A stretch of 64,000 nucleotides of DNA from Rhabditoides inermis (GCA_963966185.1 CAWZYM010000292.1:62001-126000); one strand, 5' to 3'; counted from the first letter of the stretch, positions 24,224 to 35,803 are shown. Program-made: numbers and translations. The notes: a model not told the origin generated them from the letters alone.

Positions 24224-26045
24224 ATGCGTGTGATCGCAGGACTCGCCGCTCTCGCTGCTGCCTCCACTGCCAGTAAGTAGAAGCAACACTGAGCAGCTAC
24301 TGATGGAATCGTTTCAGGGTACATTGGAGATGTCAACGACTCCCGCACTTCTCCGATCGGCAAACATGGCGTCGAGACATCAGGACAGTCCAAGGAAGCA
24401 AGGCCTGTTCACGTGACTCTCGGAAAGCGTGACGCTGAGGAGGTCGGAAAGCGCTTTGCTGAAGAGGTCGGAAAGCGCGACGTCGGAAAGAGGGACGTCG
24501 GCAAGCGCTTTGCTGATGAGGTCGGAAAGCGCGACGTCGGAAAGAGGGACGTCGGCAAGCGCTTTGCTGATGAGGTCGGAAAGCGCGACGTCGGAAAGAG
24601 GGACGTCGGCAAGCGCTTTGCTGATGAGGTCGGAAAGCGCGACGTCGGAAAGAGGGACGTCGGCAAGGCGCGACGCTGAGGAGGTCGGAAAGCGCTTTGC
24701 TGATGAGGTCGGAAAGCGCGACGTTGGAAAGAGGGACGTCGGCAAGCGCGACGCTGAGGACGTCGGAAAGCAGGTCGGAAAGCGCTTTGCTGATGAGGTC
24801 GGAAAGCGCGACGTTGGAAAGAGGGACGTCGGCAAGCGCGACGCTGAGGACGTCGGAAAGCGCTTTGCTGAAGAGGTCGGAAAGCGCGACGTCGGAAAGA
24901 GGGACGTCGGCAAGCGCTTTGCTGATGAGGTCGGAAAGCGCGACGTCGGAAAGAGGGACATCGGCAAGCGCTTTGCTGATGAGGTCGGAAAGCGCGACGT
25001 CGGAAAGAGGGACGTCGGCAAGCGCGACGCTGAGGAGGTCGGAAAGCGCTTTGCTGATGAGGTCGGAAAGCGCGACGTTGGAAAGAGGGACGTCGGCAAG
25101 CGCGACGCTGAGGAGGTCGGAAAGCGCTTTGCTGATGAGGTCGGAAAGCGCGACGTCGGAAAGAGGGACGTCGGCAAGCGCTTTGCTGAGGAAGTAGGAA
25201 AGCGCGACGTCGGAAAGAGGGACGTCGGCAAGCGCGACGCTGAGGAGGTCGGAAAGCGCGACGTCGGAAAGAGGGACGTCGGCAAGCGTGACGCTGAGGA
25301 GGTCGGAAAGCGCGACGTCGGAAAGAGGGACGTCGGCAAGCGCGACGCTGAGGAGGTCGGAAAGCGCTTTGCTGATGAGGTCGGAAAGCGCGACGTTGGA
25401 AAGAGGGACGTCGGCAAGCGCGACGCTGAGGAGGTCGGAAAGCGCTTTGCTGATGAAGTCGGAAAGCGCGACGTCGGAAAGAGGGACGTCGGCAAGCGTG
25501 ACGCTGAGGAGGTCGGAAAGCGCGACGTCGGAAAGAGGGACGTCGGCAAGCGCGACGCTGAGGAGGTCAGAAAGCGCTTTGCTGATGAGGTCGGAAAGCG
25601 CGACGTTGGAAAGAGGGACGTCGGCAAGCGCGACGCTGAGGAGGTCGGAAAGCGCTTTGCTGATGAAGTCGGAAAGCGCGACGTCGGAAAGAGGGACGTC
25701 GGCAAGCGTGACGCTGAGGAGGTCGGAAAGCGCGACGTCGGAAAGAGGGACGTCGGCAAGCGCGACGCTGAGGAGGTCGGAAAGCGCTCTGCTGAAGAGG
25801 TCGGAAAGCGCGACGTCGGAAAGAGGGACGTCGGCAAGCGTGACGCTGAGGAGGTCGGAAAGCGCGACGTCGGAAAGAGGGACGTCGGCAAGCGCGACGC
25901 TGAGGAGGTCGGAAAGCGCTTTGATGATGAGGTCGGAAAGCGCGACGTCGGAAAGAGGGACGTCGGCAAGCGCGACGCTGAGGAGGTCGGAAAGCGCTTT
26001 GCTGAGGAGGTCGGAAAGCGCGACGCTAAGCTCATGCCTCATTAG
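24224..26045 (+). pseudogene. neuropeptide-like precursor, copy 1 (frameshifted)
   Basis: Exon 1 is 24224-24272 (signal peptide MRVIAGLAALAAASTA); exon 2 starts at 24318 with a spacer (YIGDVNDSRTSPIGKHG...) and then the GKR-punctuated array. At about 24668 one extra G in AAGGCGCGA shifts the frame, and a stop follows at 24677, after about ten peptide units. The remaining 1.35 kb of array stays open in the shifted frame to the common ending DAKLMPH. The short product could still yield peptides, so loss of function is not certain, and an assembly error is possible. The first AATAAA after the stop, present in the other copies, is AACAAA here. Confidence 0.75.
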
Positions 26046-26423
26046 GCTGAAAGAAAGTACTCAAAACAAATATATACATATACATCAATAACAATAAATA
26101 GTTTGCGATCATGTAAAGACTTGAACCGCACGTATGTATTTTTTTCTGCGTTCTCTCACATAGCACTGTTTTGCCCTACTTTCGTTTCAATTGATTTAAT
26201 GTAATGACGTCAATAAGAATATGTCTAAAATGGTACTCTCTCGTTCCCTCTGTCTCTTTTTCCCATGGTTTTCACGTGAATCAGTTTGACCGCAGAGTTA
26301 CAACAACCATAGTCAACTAAGAAAAGCAGTCATTCAATCAATACGTCAATCAATACAATTCACAAAGACATACCAGGCGTATGCATCCGTGTTTCATGTA
26401 TCATTTATGAGCGGAATGTGTTT

Positions 26424-27238
26424 TCAGAGCTCAGCCTCAGAGAATACGAAAAAGAAATGCAGGCAATAGTAGCAGGCTTGTGGAGACCAGCAGAATGCAG
26501 GACTGGAGGACCGAATAGTCCGGTGTCGGACGGGGTTCCCGTATTCACACGCTTTGATGTGCTGTAAACAAAGTGTGGAAACATTTAACTTATTGTTCGT
26601 ATGTATGAATTTTGGTTTTGAAATAGGACTTTTTTGAGTAGTGAGTGACTGCCATCAAAACAGAGAAACGTCCATGTTTGGTTTTACGATGTTTGAAGCG
26701 ACTTCACTTGAATAAGACACTCTACTTTATTCCAGGAGATGCCGGTTGGACAGTCTAAGTTGTAGGCGGTCCTATTCACACAACTGAAGCGATCTCTCTT
26801 CGTCTCTCCCTCCCTCTCTCTCTCTCCCTCTCTCTCTCTCTTTCTCTCTCACTCTCTCTCTCCGTTCCCTTCTCTCGCTTTTGCTCTTTACCCACACAAA
26901 GCACTTTGCACAGTTGGTAGACTCAGCAAAGAAACCATCCTGCGAGCATTTTGTGCCTTAAAAGATACGGTTCTTTTGAAATCTTGAAAGCGCTTGCAAA
27001 CGCACAGTTCGTGATTGGTTCGGATGCGGGAGTGGGAGCAGTCGTCGAAGCAGCCGTAGTGGGTTTGTCGGAAGGAACAGTACCAGTAGCATGAGTCACC
27101 CCTTTTCCCAGTTCTTCTGTTATGGTGCTGATCAGTGGATAGGGCCGGTCTTTGCCCGAGCAGTTGGCATTGAAGTCGTCAACACCGAGCGACCACACAT
27201 AAGCGCCTCCCTCTACTCCTATCTCCATCTCTCTCTCT

Positions 27239-27286
<48 letters not shown>

Positions 27287-27599
27287 CCTCCATCTCTACC
27301 TTTTCTTTGTAGCTCTGCACACTGTCGTAGCTGAACCACTGGTCTCCACTTACGAGGTACGGTACCTTAACAAAAGGTGCATAATCAATACCAATCGATA
27401 ATTCCATACCTTCTGCTCCGCGTCCCAGTAGGTCTCAGCGCCGGCAGAGAGCATCTCGCAAATCTGCAAAAATTCGATAAATAACCCCATCAATATCGAT
27501 AGATACCTCGTAGTAGTCGGCGACGCTGTCTTGTTCGACATACTGGGTGATTCTGGAAGGTGAGTTGCGAGGCGATCCGGGGCTGATTTTGGACTTGCC
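26424..27599 (-). pseudogene. GH18 chitinase remnant in U1
   Basis: Minus-strand exons encode the C-terminal third of a family 18 chitinase: 27507-27599 (SRITQYVEQDSVADYYE), 27410-27463 (ICEMLSAGAETYWDAEQK), 27300-27365 (VPYLVSGDQWFSYDSVQ), then GGAYVWSLGVDDFN...RPYPLIST, a Thr/Ala/Pro linker, and a peritrophin-A-like chitin-binding part (DGFFAESTNCAKC and CVNRTAYNLDCPTGISWN). The stop is at 26424. The catalytic barrel is absent from U1, so this cannot be an active enzyme. The short coding block VAYIRRN before GAYVW is deleted in U1, U2 and U4 but kept in U3 and U5. It is convergent with the neuropeptide-like gene. Confidence 0.75.
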
Positions 27600-27625
27600 C
27601 TGTAAAAAACGTAGTAAAGGTGAAG

Positions 27626-29247
27626 GCAGTCTGTTAGAGTGGTTGAGATCGTTTCTGATGGACCGCTCGTTCCGAGTGAAAGTAGGTGACTCTCTTTCTC
27701 ATTCTCTAGAGTCTCCCTCGAATGTACCACAAGCCAGTGTCTTAGGTCCAGTTCTATTCACAATCTACTTGATTGGTATTGAAATGTTGTCGCACATGAT
27801 ATTAAGATACGTATTTTTGCGGATGACATCAAAATTTACACGTGTTTTGATATCAAGACCAAAGCAATTCGCACCGCTGCTCTGCAATTGACTATTGACC
27901 GCATTATAGCCTGGGCTACCTAGTGGCAGTTAGAGCTTGCTAGCAACAAGTGTTCCGTAGTGCACATAGGTACGCGCAACCCGCGCACCGGGTACACTCT
28001 CGGCGGCGCGCCTCTCACTGCGTGCGACCAAGTGCGCGACCTCGGTCTCAATGTCTCCTCCACTATCACTCCCACTGTAAATTCGTCCGCGCGTGCCAAA
28101 ATGGCTATGACTCGCGCTCGCTTGCTTGCTCGTACTGTGACATCCAACAACCGCGTAGTTCTTATGAATCTGTTTAAGACCTGTGCTGGACTTTGCCAGC
28201 AGTGTTTGGAACCCATATTTGTTGAAAGACATACGAGAGCTAGAGCGCGTTCAGAGGTATTGGACAAGAATAGTGTTTTATAGAGTGTATCCTGATAGTG
28301 GTTACCCACAGTCGATGCCACCCTATGCATTTCGGTTACGTATTCTCGGTTTACGTACATTGTACGAACGCCGCGCCGCCATTGATCTCACGCTCGCTTT
28401 CAAAATGCGACGCAACGAAACAGCTGCGCGATTCTCACAGTACTTCAAGTTGAAACCTACACGTGGCAGAAATGGTTTATTTGCTCTGAGAATACATTCG
28501 ACTCGCAATACAGTTAGGCACAACTACTTCACTCAACGAACAGCCAGGAACATTTGCACTTAAACTAAAGCGTACCCTCGTCTTTTCACTGCGCGAAATT
28601 CCAACATATTCCGAAATTCGCTCGAGAAAATCGATCTCACTAGAGTGCTCAGTCTGGCAAACTGACTATCACCCTTTCGTTTTTTTCTCTCTTATGTTTC
28701 TTTGATCCACGGGTGAGTTGTGCTGGTAAGGCATGTCGCTGTGTTCACCGTCGGCTGTCACACGCTTCTCTTCGGCCGCGCGGGCTCGAGTCCATTCTCA
28801 TCGAGGGCACACGATCCATCCATCCTTGGCGCACACTCTGCACAATCTCAACAACAAGAACCACCAACGACAACATCATACACGTCTTTGCCCCATCTCG
28901 AGCCCCCTACCATTCACAGTAGGGCACGACACCCGATCACAATCATTTCCTTATGATTCCTTATATAATCAGATGCAATTTTCCCCTCCCTTTGATTCTA
29001 GAGTGTTGCTATCGAGACGTTACCGTGGTGGAAACTAGTGCCTGTTCCAGAGTGCATTGCCTCCTCATGTACTCACTCGGGTTCCTCCGCCCGCTCTCCT
29101 ACGCCACCTCCAGGCAGGGGTGGGTATTAGTTGAAACTGCTGGTTTTACAGATTGATACGCACTTTTTTGTTGCATTGATTTTTTTCCTTCATTTTTCAT
29201 CATATTTTGTGTGTGGCACAGTGTGAACTGTAATAAATTAATTAATT
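27626..29247 (+). mobile_element. degenerate LINE in U1
   Basis: Reverse transcriptase remnants in several frames: WLRSFLMDRSFRVKVGDS, VPQASVLGPVLFTIY (the GVPQGSVLGPxLF motif), VHIGTRNPRTGYTLGG, ASSVWNPYLLKDI. It is frameshifted, 5' truncated and ends in TTAATTAATT. U3 and U5 keep the uninterrupted site (GTAAAGGT.AAG|GTATCCCTCC), which fixes both ends; AAG may be the target duplication. A nonsense codon ending the last ORF (at 28561) is shared with U2 but not U4. Confidence 0.8.
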
Positions 29248-29259
29248 AAGGTATCCCTC

Positions 29260-29507
29260 CGATTCAAGAGATCCACTCTGCCAATGGGGTCGAAGAAAGT
29301 CTATCGCATACACCATAACCCAACGATTTTCCAACGACGGTATCTGGCCTATTTTCGCAACAATGCGCCCGTGGGTGACCTACCGGACCTACCCTGCGGG
29401 TTGCTTTCGTAGCAGACTGCTACCAATTTATCACCTCGGTACAGTCAAGCGAACCCTGACCCACAGAGTATAGCGGACATCGCTAACCACTACACTAGGC
29501 GGTGCTT
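29260..29507 (-). mobile_element. tRNA-derived SINE-A (U1)
   Basis: Reading the minus strand from 29507, an A-box-like TAGTGTAGTGGTTAGCG is followed about 30 bases later by GGGTCAGGGTTCG, a B-box-like element; a non-tRNA body continues to the GGTATCCC border. Copies: U2 about 34824-35071, U4 about 53491-53738, and U3 and U5, where the B box reads GGTTCAATCC. Confidence 0.45.
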
Positions 29508-29514
29508 TAGTAAA

Positions 29515-29560
29515 CAAACAAAAAAGTAAATAAGTTAACAAACACGTAAACAACCTTGAG
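29515..29560. repeat. GTAAACAA-type minisatellite
   Basis: GTAAACAAACAA-like units, also present at 35079 and 53746, in the chitinase introns at 41480 and 60000, and in sphingomyelin synthase introns at 2890-2940 and 3530-3660 (there as TTTACTTG). Confidence 0.7.
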
Positions 29561-29952
29561 GGTCCATCCGTGTGCAACGGGTGTCATGCCAATTACAACC
29601 AGCGCGGCAGCGCTGGTTGGTTTGTGTTAAGACTAGTCGCGCGCTAGAATCGGCAAAAGGCGACTGAACGACAGGTCGCTTAGAATCTCTGCGAGAACAA
29701 TGTGATGCTGATAGATGTTATCAGGATGTTAGAAAATGGTTAAGTTTCGATTTTGGTAACGCTAGCTGTTGTAGGAAGCGAGATACGCGCGCGCGCGCCC
29801 TGAGGGGCAGGCAATCCCCCGTGTACGGATGGTTTTCTAGGGGGGGGGGGGGGTGGCGCGCACCGGCTGCCCCCAGCCCCCAGCAGACAGGAGGTGTACA
29901 TTCCGCACTGCCTGTGGATTGCACTGATATCGTTCAGATCGCGTGTCCTTCC
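29561..29952. other. non-coding part of U1
   Basis: Contains a CAGCGCGGCAGCGCTG palindrome (about 29600), a (GC)n run and a 13-G homopolymer near 29840. The ORFs here lack domains and are not conserved as protein. Confidence 0.5.
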
Positions 29953-30036
29953 ATGCGCACAGTAGTGTTGTGGTTAGCGATTGCGCCCGTTGAGTCACAT
30001 GGCTCAAGTTCGGTTCCGGCTGGTGGCAAACCTTTT
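29953..30036 (+). mobile_element. tRNA-derived SINE-B (U1)
   Basis: GTGTTGTGGTTAGCGATTGC (A-box-like) followed by CAAGTTCGGTTCCGG (B-box-like) about 40 bases on, as in tRNA-derived SINE heads. Same in U2 (35517-35600) and U4 (54184-54267). The 3' limit is not clear. Confidence 0.4.
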
Positions 30037-30240
30037 GTAATATATGATTTTACATAGAAATGACATTGGAATTGTAAATTTTTCCATCAGCATTACCTAA
30101 TCTCTTTTTTGCAAAATTAATACAATTTTGGACTCAACAAGGTGGGTGAACTGTTGGATTTCTTTTAAAAAAAGTTTTGTGGTTCATGTTAATGTAGATA
30201 GATTTATATGAAATCCAATAAAAGTACATTCATTATCTTT

Positions 30241-30526
30241 TAAAAGGACTTCCGTAAGTGAAGAGTTTGTGTTACTCAACGTAATGCAACAAAAGCTCAT
30301 GCATTTTACCAATCGAAATAGTACACAAACCTGCTCCAATAGTTCAACAAGATATATAAAATCGATCGGATACCGAAATCAATTTGCCGACGTACAACAT
30401 GCTCGCATCAGTTTTTATTGCAGAAAGAGCAGGTTTGTTTACTATTTCGTTTGATAAAATGCATGAGCTTTTGTTGCATTACGTTGAGTAACACAAACTC
30501 TTCTCTCACGGAAGTCCTTTTTGAAG
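30241..30526. mobile_element. foldback element (U1)
   Basis: Two roughly 90-base inverted arms (about 30242-30332 and 30426-30525) around a loop of about 90 bases. The arm carries GCAACAAAAGC.CATGCA and ACACAAACCTG, the same landmarks as the foldback inside the Helitron-like elements. Confidence 0.75.
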
Positions 30527-30533
30527 ATAATCT

Positions 30534-31050
30534 TCTCTTTCGGCATTCTCTTCGCATGCCAGTGGTTGGCCGCCCAGTCCTGTAAACAACTAGTGAACAA
30601 GTGAACAAGGGATCACCCACAATGTTCAACACTTCCGACCATCGATCCGACCATGGACCGTGAAAGGGTAGAGACGGATGGAAGGATGGGAGAGAGTGAG
30701 GAGAAGAGAGCTCACTTCGCGAGCGCTGACACGTTATATATCCGGTCTCGATCCTGTTCTGTTGCGATGGAACTGCTGCAGTAGAACTGCCCCGTCCGCC
30801 CTCCTTTGTATATGTTCAGTTCATCTATCCATCTGTTAGCTTCGCGGCATGTAGATTGTAGAAGATTGAATTTGCCAGTCCGAATCTTGCCTGCATGCCT
30901 TCGCTGCTCAGTCGTTTATTTGCCTGTAGGGTAAGTACCTAGCATCTGTCGCTCTATCGCGTGCCGTCTGGAAACGGCCGCGTGTGGTGGTTGTGTGAGC
31001 CCACGTCTTCAAGCGGGGAGTGCGCTCGTGTTGAAGAGGGTCGCCTTGAT
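30534..31050. other. U1/U2 border and truncated promoter module of copy 2
   Basis: Shared unit sequence (CTTCCGACCATCGATCCGACC, TATATATCCGG, CCGTCCGCCC) running up to TTCAAGCGGGGAGTGCGCTC and then directly into the peptide array at about 31050. The foldback, core promoter, signal exon and spacer present in other units are missing. Confidence 0.7.
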
Positions 31051-31594
31051 GCGCGACGCTGAGGAGGTCGGAAAGCGCTTTGCTGAGGAGGTAGGAAAGC
31101 GCGACGTCGGAAAGAGGGACGTCGGCAAGGGCGACGCTGAGGAGGTCGGAAAGCGCTTTGCTGATGAGGTCGGAAAGCGCGACGTTGGAAAGAAGGACGT
31201 CGGCAAGCGCGACGCTGAGGAGGTCGGAAAGCGCTTTGCTGATGAGGTCGGAAAGCGCGACGTCGGAAAGAGAGACGTCGGCAAGCGCGACGCTGAGGAG
31301 GTCGGGAAGCGCTTTGCTGATGAGGTCGGAAAGCGCGACGTTGGAAAGAGGGACGTCGGCAAGCGCGACGCAGAGGAGGTCGGAAAGCGCTTTGCTGATG
31401 AGGTCGGAAAGCGCGACGTTGGAAAGAGGGACGTCGGCAAGCGCGACGCTGAGGAGGTCGGAAAGCGCTTTGCTGATGAGGTCGGAAAGCGCGACGTTGG
31501 AAAGAGGGACGTCGGCAAGCGCGACGCTGAGGAGGTCGGAAAGCGCTTTGCTGATGAGGTCGGAAAGCGCGACGCTAAGCTCATGCCTCATTAG
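31051..31594 (+). pseudogene. neuropeptide-like precursor, copy 2 (no signal peptide)
   Basis: Array of seven DAEEVGKR, seven FA(D/E)EVGKR and twelve DV units ending DAKLMPH, in frame. Upstream it is fused to promoter-distal unit sequence; the ORF extends to 30995 through non-homologous residues (MSPRLQAGSALVLKR...) without a signal peptide. Secretory processing is therefore not expected. Two processing sites are altered (DVGKG, DVGKK), consistent with relaxed constraint. Confidence 0.75.
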
Positions 31595-31976
31595 GCTGAA
31601 AGAAAGTACTCAAAATAAATATATACATATATATATATCAATAACAATAAATAGTTTGCGAATATGTAAAGACTTGAACCGCACGTATGTATTTTTTTCT
31701 GCGTTCTCTCACATAGCACTGTTTTGCCCTACTTTCGTTTCAATTGATTTAATGTAATGACGTCAATAAGAATATGTCTTAAATGGTACTCTCTCGTTCC
31801 CTCTGTCTCTTTTTCCCATGGTTTTCACGTGAATCAGTTTGACCGCAGATTTACAACAACCATAGTCAACAAAGAAAAGCAGTCAGTCAATCAATACGTC
31901 AATCAATACAATACACAAAGACATACCAGGCGTATGCATTCGTATTTCATGTATCAATCATGAGCGGAATGTGTTT

Positions 31977-32790
31977 TCAGAGCTCAGAGAATACGAAAAA
32001 GAAATGCAGGCAATAGTAGTAGGCTTGTAGGAGACCAGCAGATTGCAGGACTGGAGGACCGAATAGTCCGGTGTCGGACGGGGTTCCCGTATTCACACGC
32101 TTTGATGTGCTGTAAACAAAGTGTGGAAACATTTAACTTATTGTTCGTATGTATGAATTTTGGTTTTGAAATAGGACTTTTTTGAGTAGTGAGTGACTGC
32201 CATCAAAACAGAGAAACGTCCATGTTTGGTTTTACGATGTTTGAAGCGACTTCACTTGAATAAGACACTCTACTATATTCCAGGAGATGCCGGTTGGACA
32301 GTCTAAGTTGTAGGCGGTCCTATTCACACAACTGAAGCGATCTCTCTTCGTCTCTCCCTCCCTCTCTCTCTCTCCCTCTCTCTCTCTCTCTCTTTCTCTC
32401 TCACTCTCTCTCTCCGTTCCCTTCTCTCGCTTTTGCTCTTTACCCACACAAAGCACTTTGCACAGTTGGTAGACTCAGCAAAGAAACCATCCTGCGAGCA
32501 TTTTGTGCCTTAAAAGATACGGTTCTTTTGAAATCTTGAAAGCGCTTGCAAACGCACAGTTCGTGATTGGTTCGGATGCGGGAGTGGGAGCAGTCGTCGA
32601 AGCAGCCGTAGTGGGTTTGTCGGAAGGAACAGTACCAGTAGCATGAGTCACCCCTTTTCCCAGTTCTTCTGTTATGGTGCTGATCAGTGGATAGGGCCGG
32701 TCTTTGCCCGAGCAGTTGGCATTGAAGTCGTCAACACCGAGCGACCACACATAAGCGCCTCCCTCTACTCCTATCTCCATCTCTCTCTCT

Positions 32791-32844
<54 letters not shown>

Positions 32845-33163
32845 CCTCCATCTCTACCTTTTCTTTGTAGCTCTGCACACTGTCGTAGCTGAACCACTGG
32901 TCTCCACTTACGAGGTACGGTACCTTAACAAAAGGTGCATAATCAATACCAATCGATAATTCCATACCTTCTGCTCCGCGTCCCAGTAGGTCTCAGCGCC
33001 GGCAGAGAGCATCTCGCAAATCTGCAAAAATTCGATAAATAACCCCATCAATATCGATCGATACCTCGTAGTAGTCGGCGACGCTGTCTTGTTCGACATA
33101 CACATACTGGGTGATTCTGGAAGGTGAGTTGCGAGGCGATCCGGGGCTGATTTTGGACTTGCC
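31977..33163 (-). pseudogene. GH18 chitinase remnant in U2
   Basis: Same exon content as U1 (SRITQYVEQ...YYE, ICEMLSAGAETYWD, VPYLVSGDQWFSYDS, GGAYVWSLGVDDFN, peritrophin-A-like end). The only clear coding change is a small in-frame insertion beside the YVEQD motif. The catalytic part is missing. The last exon lacks a six-base block (CCTCAG) present in U1 and U4. Confidence 0.75.
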
Positions 33164-33189
33164 CTGTAAAAAACGTAGTAAAGGTGAAG

Positions 33190-34811
33190 GCAGTCTTTTA
33201 GAGTGGTTGAGATCGTTTCTGATGGACCGCTCGTTCCGAGTGAAAGTAGGTGACTCTCTTTCTCATTCTCTAGAGTCTCCCTCGAATGTACCACAAGCCA
33301 GTGTCTTAGGTCCAGTTCTATTCACAATCTACTTGATTGGTATTGAAATGTTGTCGCACATGATATTAAGATACGTATTTTTGCGGATGACATCAAAATT
33401 TACACGTGTTTTGATATCAAGACCAAAGCAATTCGCACCGCTGCTCTGCAATTGACTATTGACCGCATTATAGCCTGGGCTACCTAGTGGCAGTTAGAGC
33501 TTGCTAGCAACAAGTGTTCCGTAGTGCACATAGGTACGCGCAACCCGCGCACCGGGTACACTCTCGGCGGCGCGCCTCTCACTGCGTGCGACCAAGTGCG
33601 CGACCTCGGTCTCAATGTCTCCTCCACTATCACTCCCACTGTAAATTCGTCCGCGCGTGCCAAAATGGCTATGACTCGCGCTCGCTTGCTTGCTCGTACT
33701 GTGACATCCAACAACCGCGTAGTTCTTATGAATCTGTTTAAGACCTGTGCTGGACTTTGCCAGCAGTGTTTGGAACCCATATTTGTTGAAAGACATACGA
33801 GAGCTAGAGCGCGTTCAGAGGTATTGGACAAGAATAGTGTTTTATAGAGTGTATCCTGATAGTGGTTACCCACAGTCGATGCCACCCTATGCATTTCGGT
33901 TACGTATTCTCGGTTTACGTACATTGTACGAACGCCGCGCCGCCATTGATCTCACGCTCGCTTTCAAAATGCGACGCAACGAAACAGCTGCGCGATTCTC
34001 ACAGTACTTCAAGTTGAAACCTACACGTGGCAGAAATGGTTTATTTGCTCTGAGAATACATTCGACTCGCAATACAGTTAGGCACAACTACTTCACTCAA
34101 CGAACAGCCAGGAACATTTGCACTTAAACTAAAGCGTACCCTCGTCTTTTCACTGCGCGAAATTCCAACATATTCCGAAATTCGCTCGAGAAAATCGATC
34201 TCACTAGAGTGCTCAGTCTGGCAAACTGACTATCACCCTTTCGTTTTTTTCTCTCTTATGTTTCTTTGATCCACGGGTGAGTTGTGCTGGTAAGGCATGT
34301 CGCTGTGTTCACCGTCGGCTGTCACACGCTTCTCTTCGGCCGCGCGGGCTCGAGTCCATTCTCATCGAGGGCACACGATCCATCCATCCTTGGCGCACAC
34401 TCTGCACAATCTCAACAACAAGAACCACCAACGACAACATCATACACGTCTTTGCCCCATCTCGAGCCCCCTACCATTCACAGTAGGGCACGACACCCGA
34501 TCACAATCATTTCCTTATGATTCCTTATATAATCAGATGCAATTTTCCCCTCCCTTTGATTCTAGAGTGTTGCTATCGAGACGTTACCGTGGTGGAAACT
34601 AGTGCCTGTTCCAGAGTGCATTGCCTCCTCATGTACTCACTCGGGTTCCTCCGCCCGCTCTCCTACGCCACCTCCAGGCAGGGGTGGGTATTAGTTGAAA
34701 CTGCTGGTTTTACAGATTGATACGCACTTTTTTGTTGCATTGATTTTTTTCCTTCATTTTTCATCATATTTTGTGTGTGGCACAGTGTGAACTGTAATAA
34801 ATTAATTAATT
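33190..34811 (+). mobile_element. degenerate LINE in U2
   Basis: Same insertion, borders and disabling changes as the U1 copy, including the shared nonsense codon at 34125. U1 and U2 inherited it by duplication, not by separate insertion. Confidence 0.8.
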
Positions 34812-35803
34812 AAGGTATCCCTCCGATTCAAGAGATCCACTCTGCCAATGGGGTCGAAGAAAGTCTATCGCATACACCATAACCCAACGATTTTCCAACG
34901 ACGGTATCTGGCCTATTTTCGCAACAATGCGCCCGTGGGTGACCTACCGGACCTACCCTGCGGGTTGCTTTCGTAGCAGACTGCTACCAATTTATCACCT
35001 CGGTACAGTCAAGCGAACCCTGACCCACAGAGTATAGCGGACATCGCTAACCACTACACTAGGCGGTGCTTTAGTAAACAAACAAAAAAGTAAATAAGTT
35101 AACAAACACGTAAACAACCTTGAGGGTCCATCCGTGTGCAACGGGTGTCATGCCAATTACAACCAGCGCGGCAGCGCTGGTTGGTTTGTGTTAAGACTAG
35201 TCGCGCGCTAGAATCGGCAAAAGGCGACTGAACGACAGGTCGCTTAGAATCTCTGCGAGAACAATGTGATGCTGATAGATGTTATCAGGATGTTAGAAAA
35301 TGGTTAAGTTTCGATTTTGGTAACGCTAGCTGTTGTAGGAAGCGAGATACGCGCGCGCGCGCCCTGAGGGGCAGGCAATCCCCCGTGTACGGATGGTTTT
35401 CTAGGGGGGGGGGGGGTGGCGCGCACCGGCTGCCCCCAGCCCCCAGCAGACAGGAGGTGTACATTCCGCACTGCCTGTGGATTGCACTGATATCGTTCAG
35501 ATCGCGTGCCCTCCCATGCGCACAGTAGTGTTGTGGTTAGCGATTGCGCCCGTTGAGTCACATGGCTCAAGTTCGGTTCCGGCTGGTGGCAAACCTTTTG
35601 TAATATATGATTTTACATAGAAATGACATTGGAATTGTAAATTTTTCCATCAGCATTACCTAATCTCTTTTTTGCAAAATTAATACAATTTTGGACTCAA
35701 CAAGGTGGGTGAACTGTTGGATTTCTTTAAAAAAAAGTTTTGTGGTTCATGTTAATGTAGATAGATTTATATGAAATCCAATAAAAGTACATTCATTATC
35801 TTT
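34812..35803. repeat. non-coding part of U2: SINE-A, SINE-B and GTAAACAA minisatellite
   Basis: SINE-A on the minus strand at about 34824-35071, GTAAACAA minisatellite at about 35079-35124, poly-G near 35404, and SINE-B on the plus strand at about 35517-35600, in the same order as U1. Confidence 0.55.

Larger units (their letters stand above)
22136..30791 (+). repeat. tandem unit U1
   Basis: First of five duplicated units. Order: Tc1 insertion, promoter module, neuropeptide-like gene copy 1 (+), chitinase remnant (-), LINE, SINE-A, SINE-B, foldback. U1 has a deletion in the promoter module at about 23840 relative to U3-U5. Confidence 0.8.

Noticed and set aside
24413..24679. ATG-like start inside the spacer of the precursor (LGKRDAEEV)
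   Set aside because: A conserved exon with a signal peptide and a clean GTAAGT/TTTCAG intron lies upstream in four of five copies, and the internal codon is GTG.
24333..26042. Long ORFs in other frames of the peptide arrays, both strands
   Set aside because: The repeat has no stop codon in several frames, so each array is open almost everywhere. Only the frame joined to the signal exon has KR/GKR logic and a shared C-terminus.
27091..27312. Plus-strand ORFs overlapping the chitinase exons
   Set aside because: They are shadows; the minus strand gives GH18 motifs (GAYVWSL.VDDFN) in the correct order.
28713..29156. Overlapping plus-strand ORFs after the LINE reverse transcriptase
   Set aside because: They lie in the LINE 3' region, have no domain, and two or three overlap in different frames.
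29953..30036. Functional tRNA gene
   Set aside because: A and B box-like motifs are present, but no cloverleaf acceptor or anticodon stem can be formed; a SINE head fits better.
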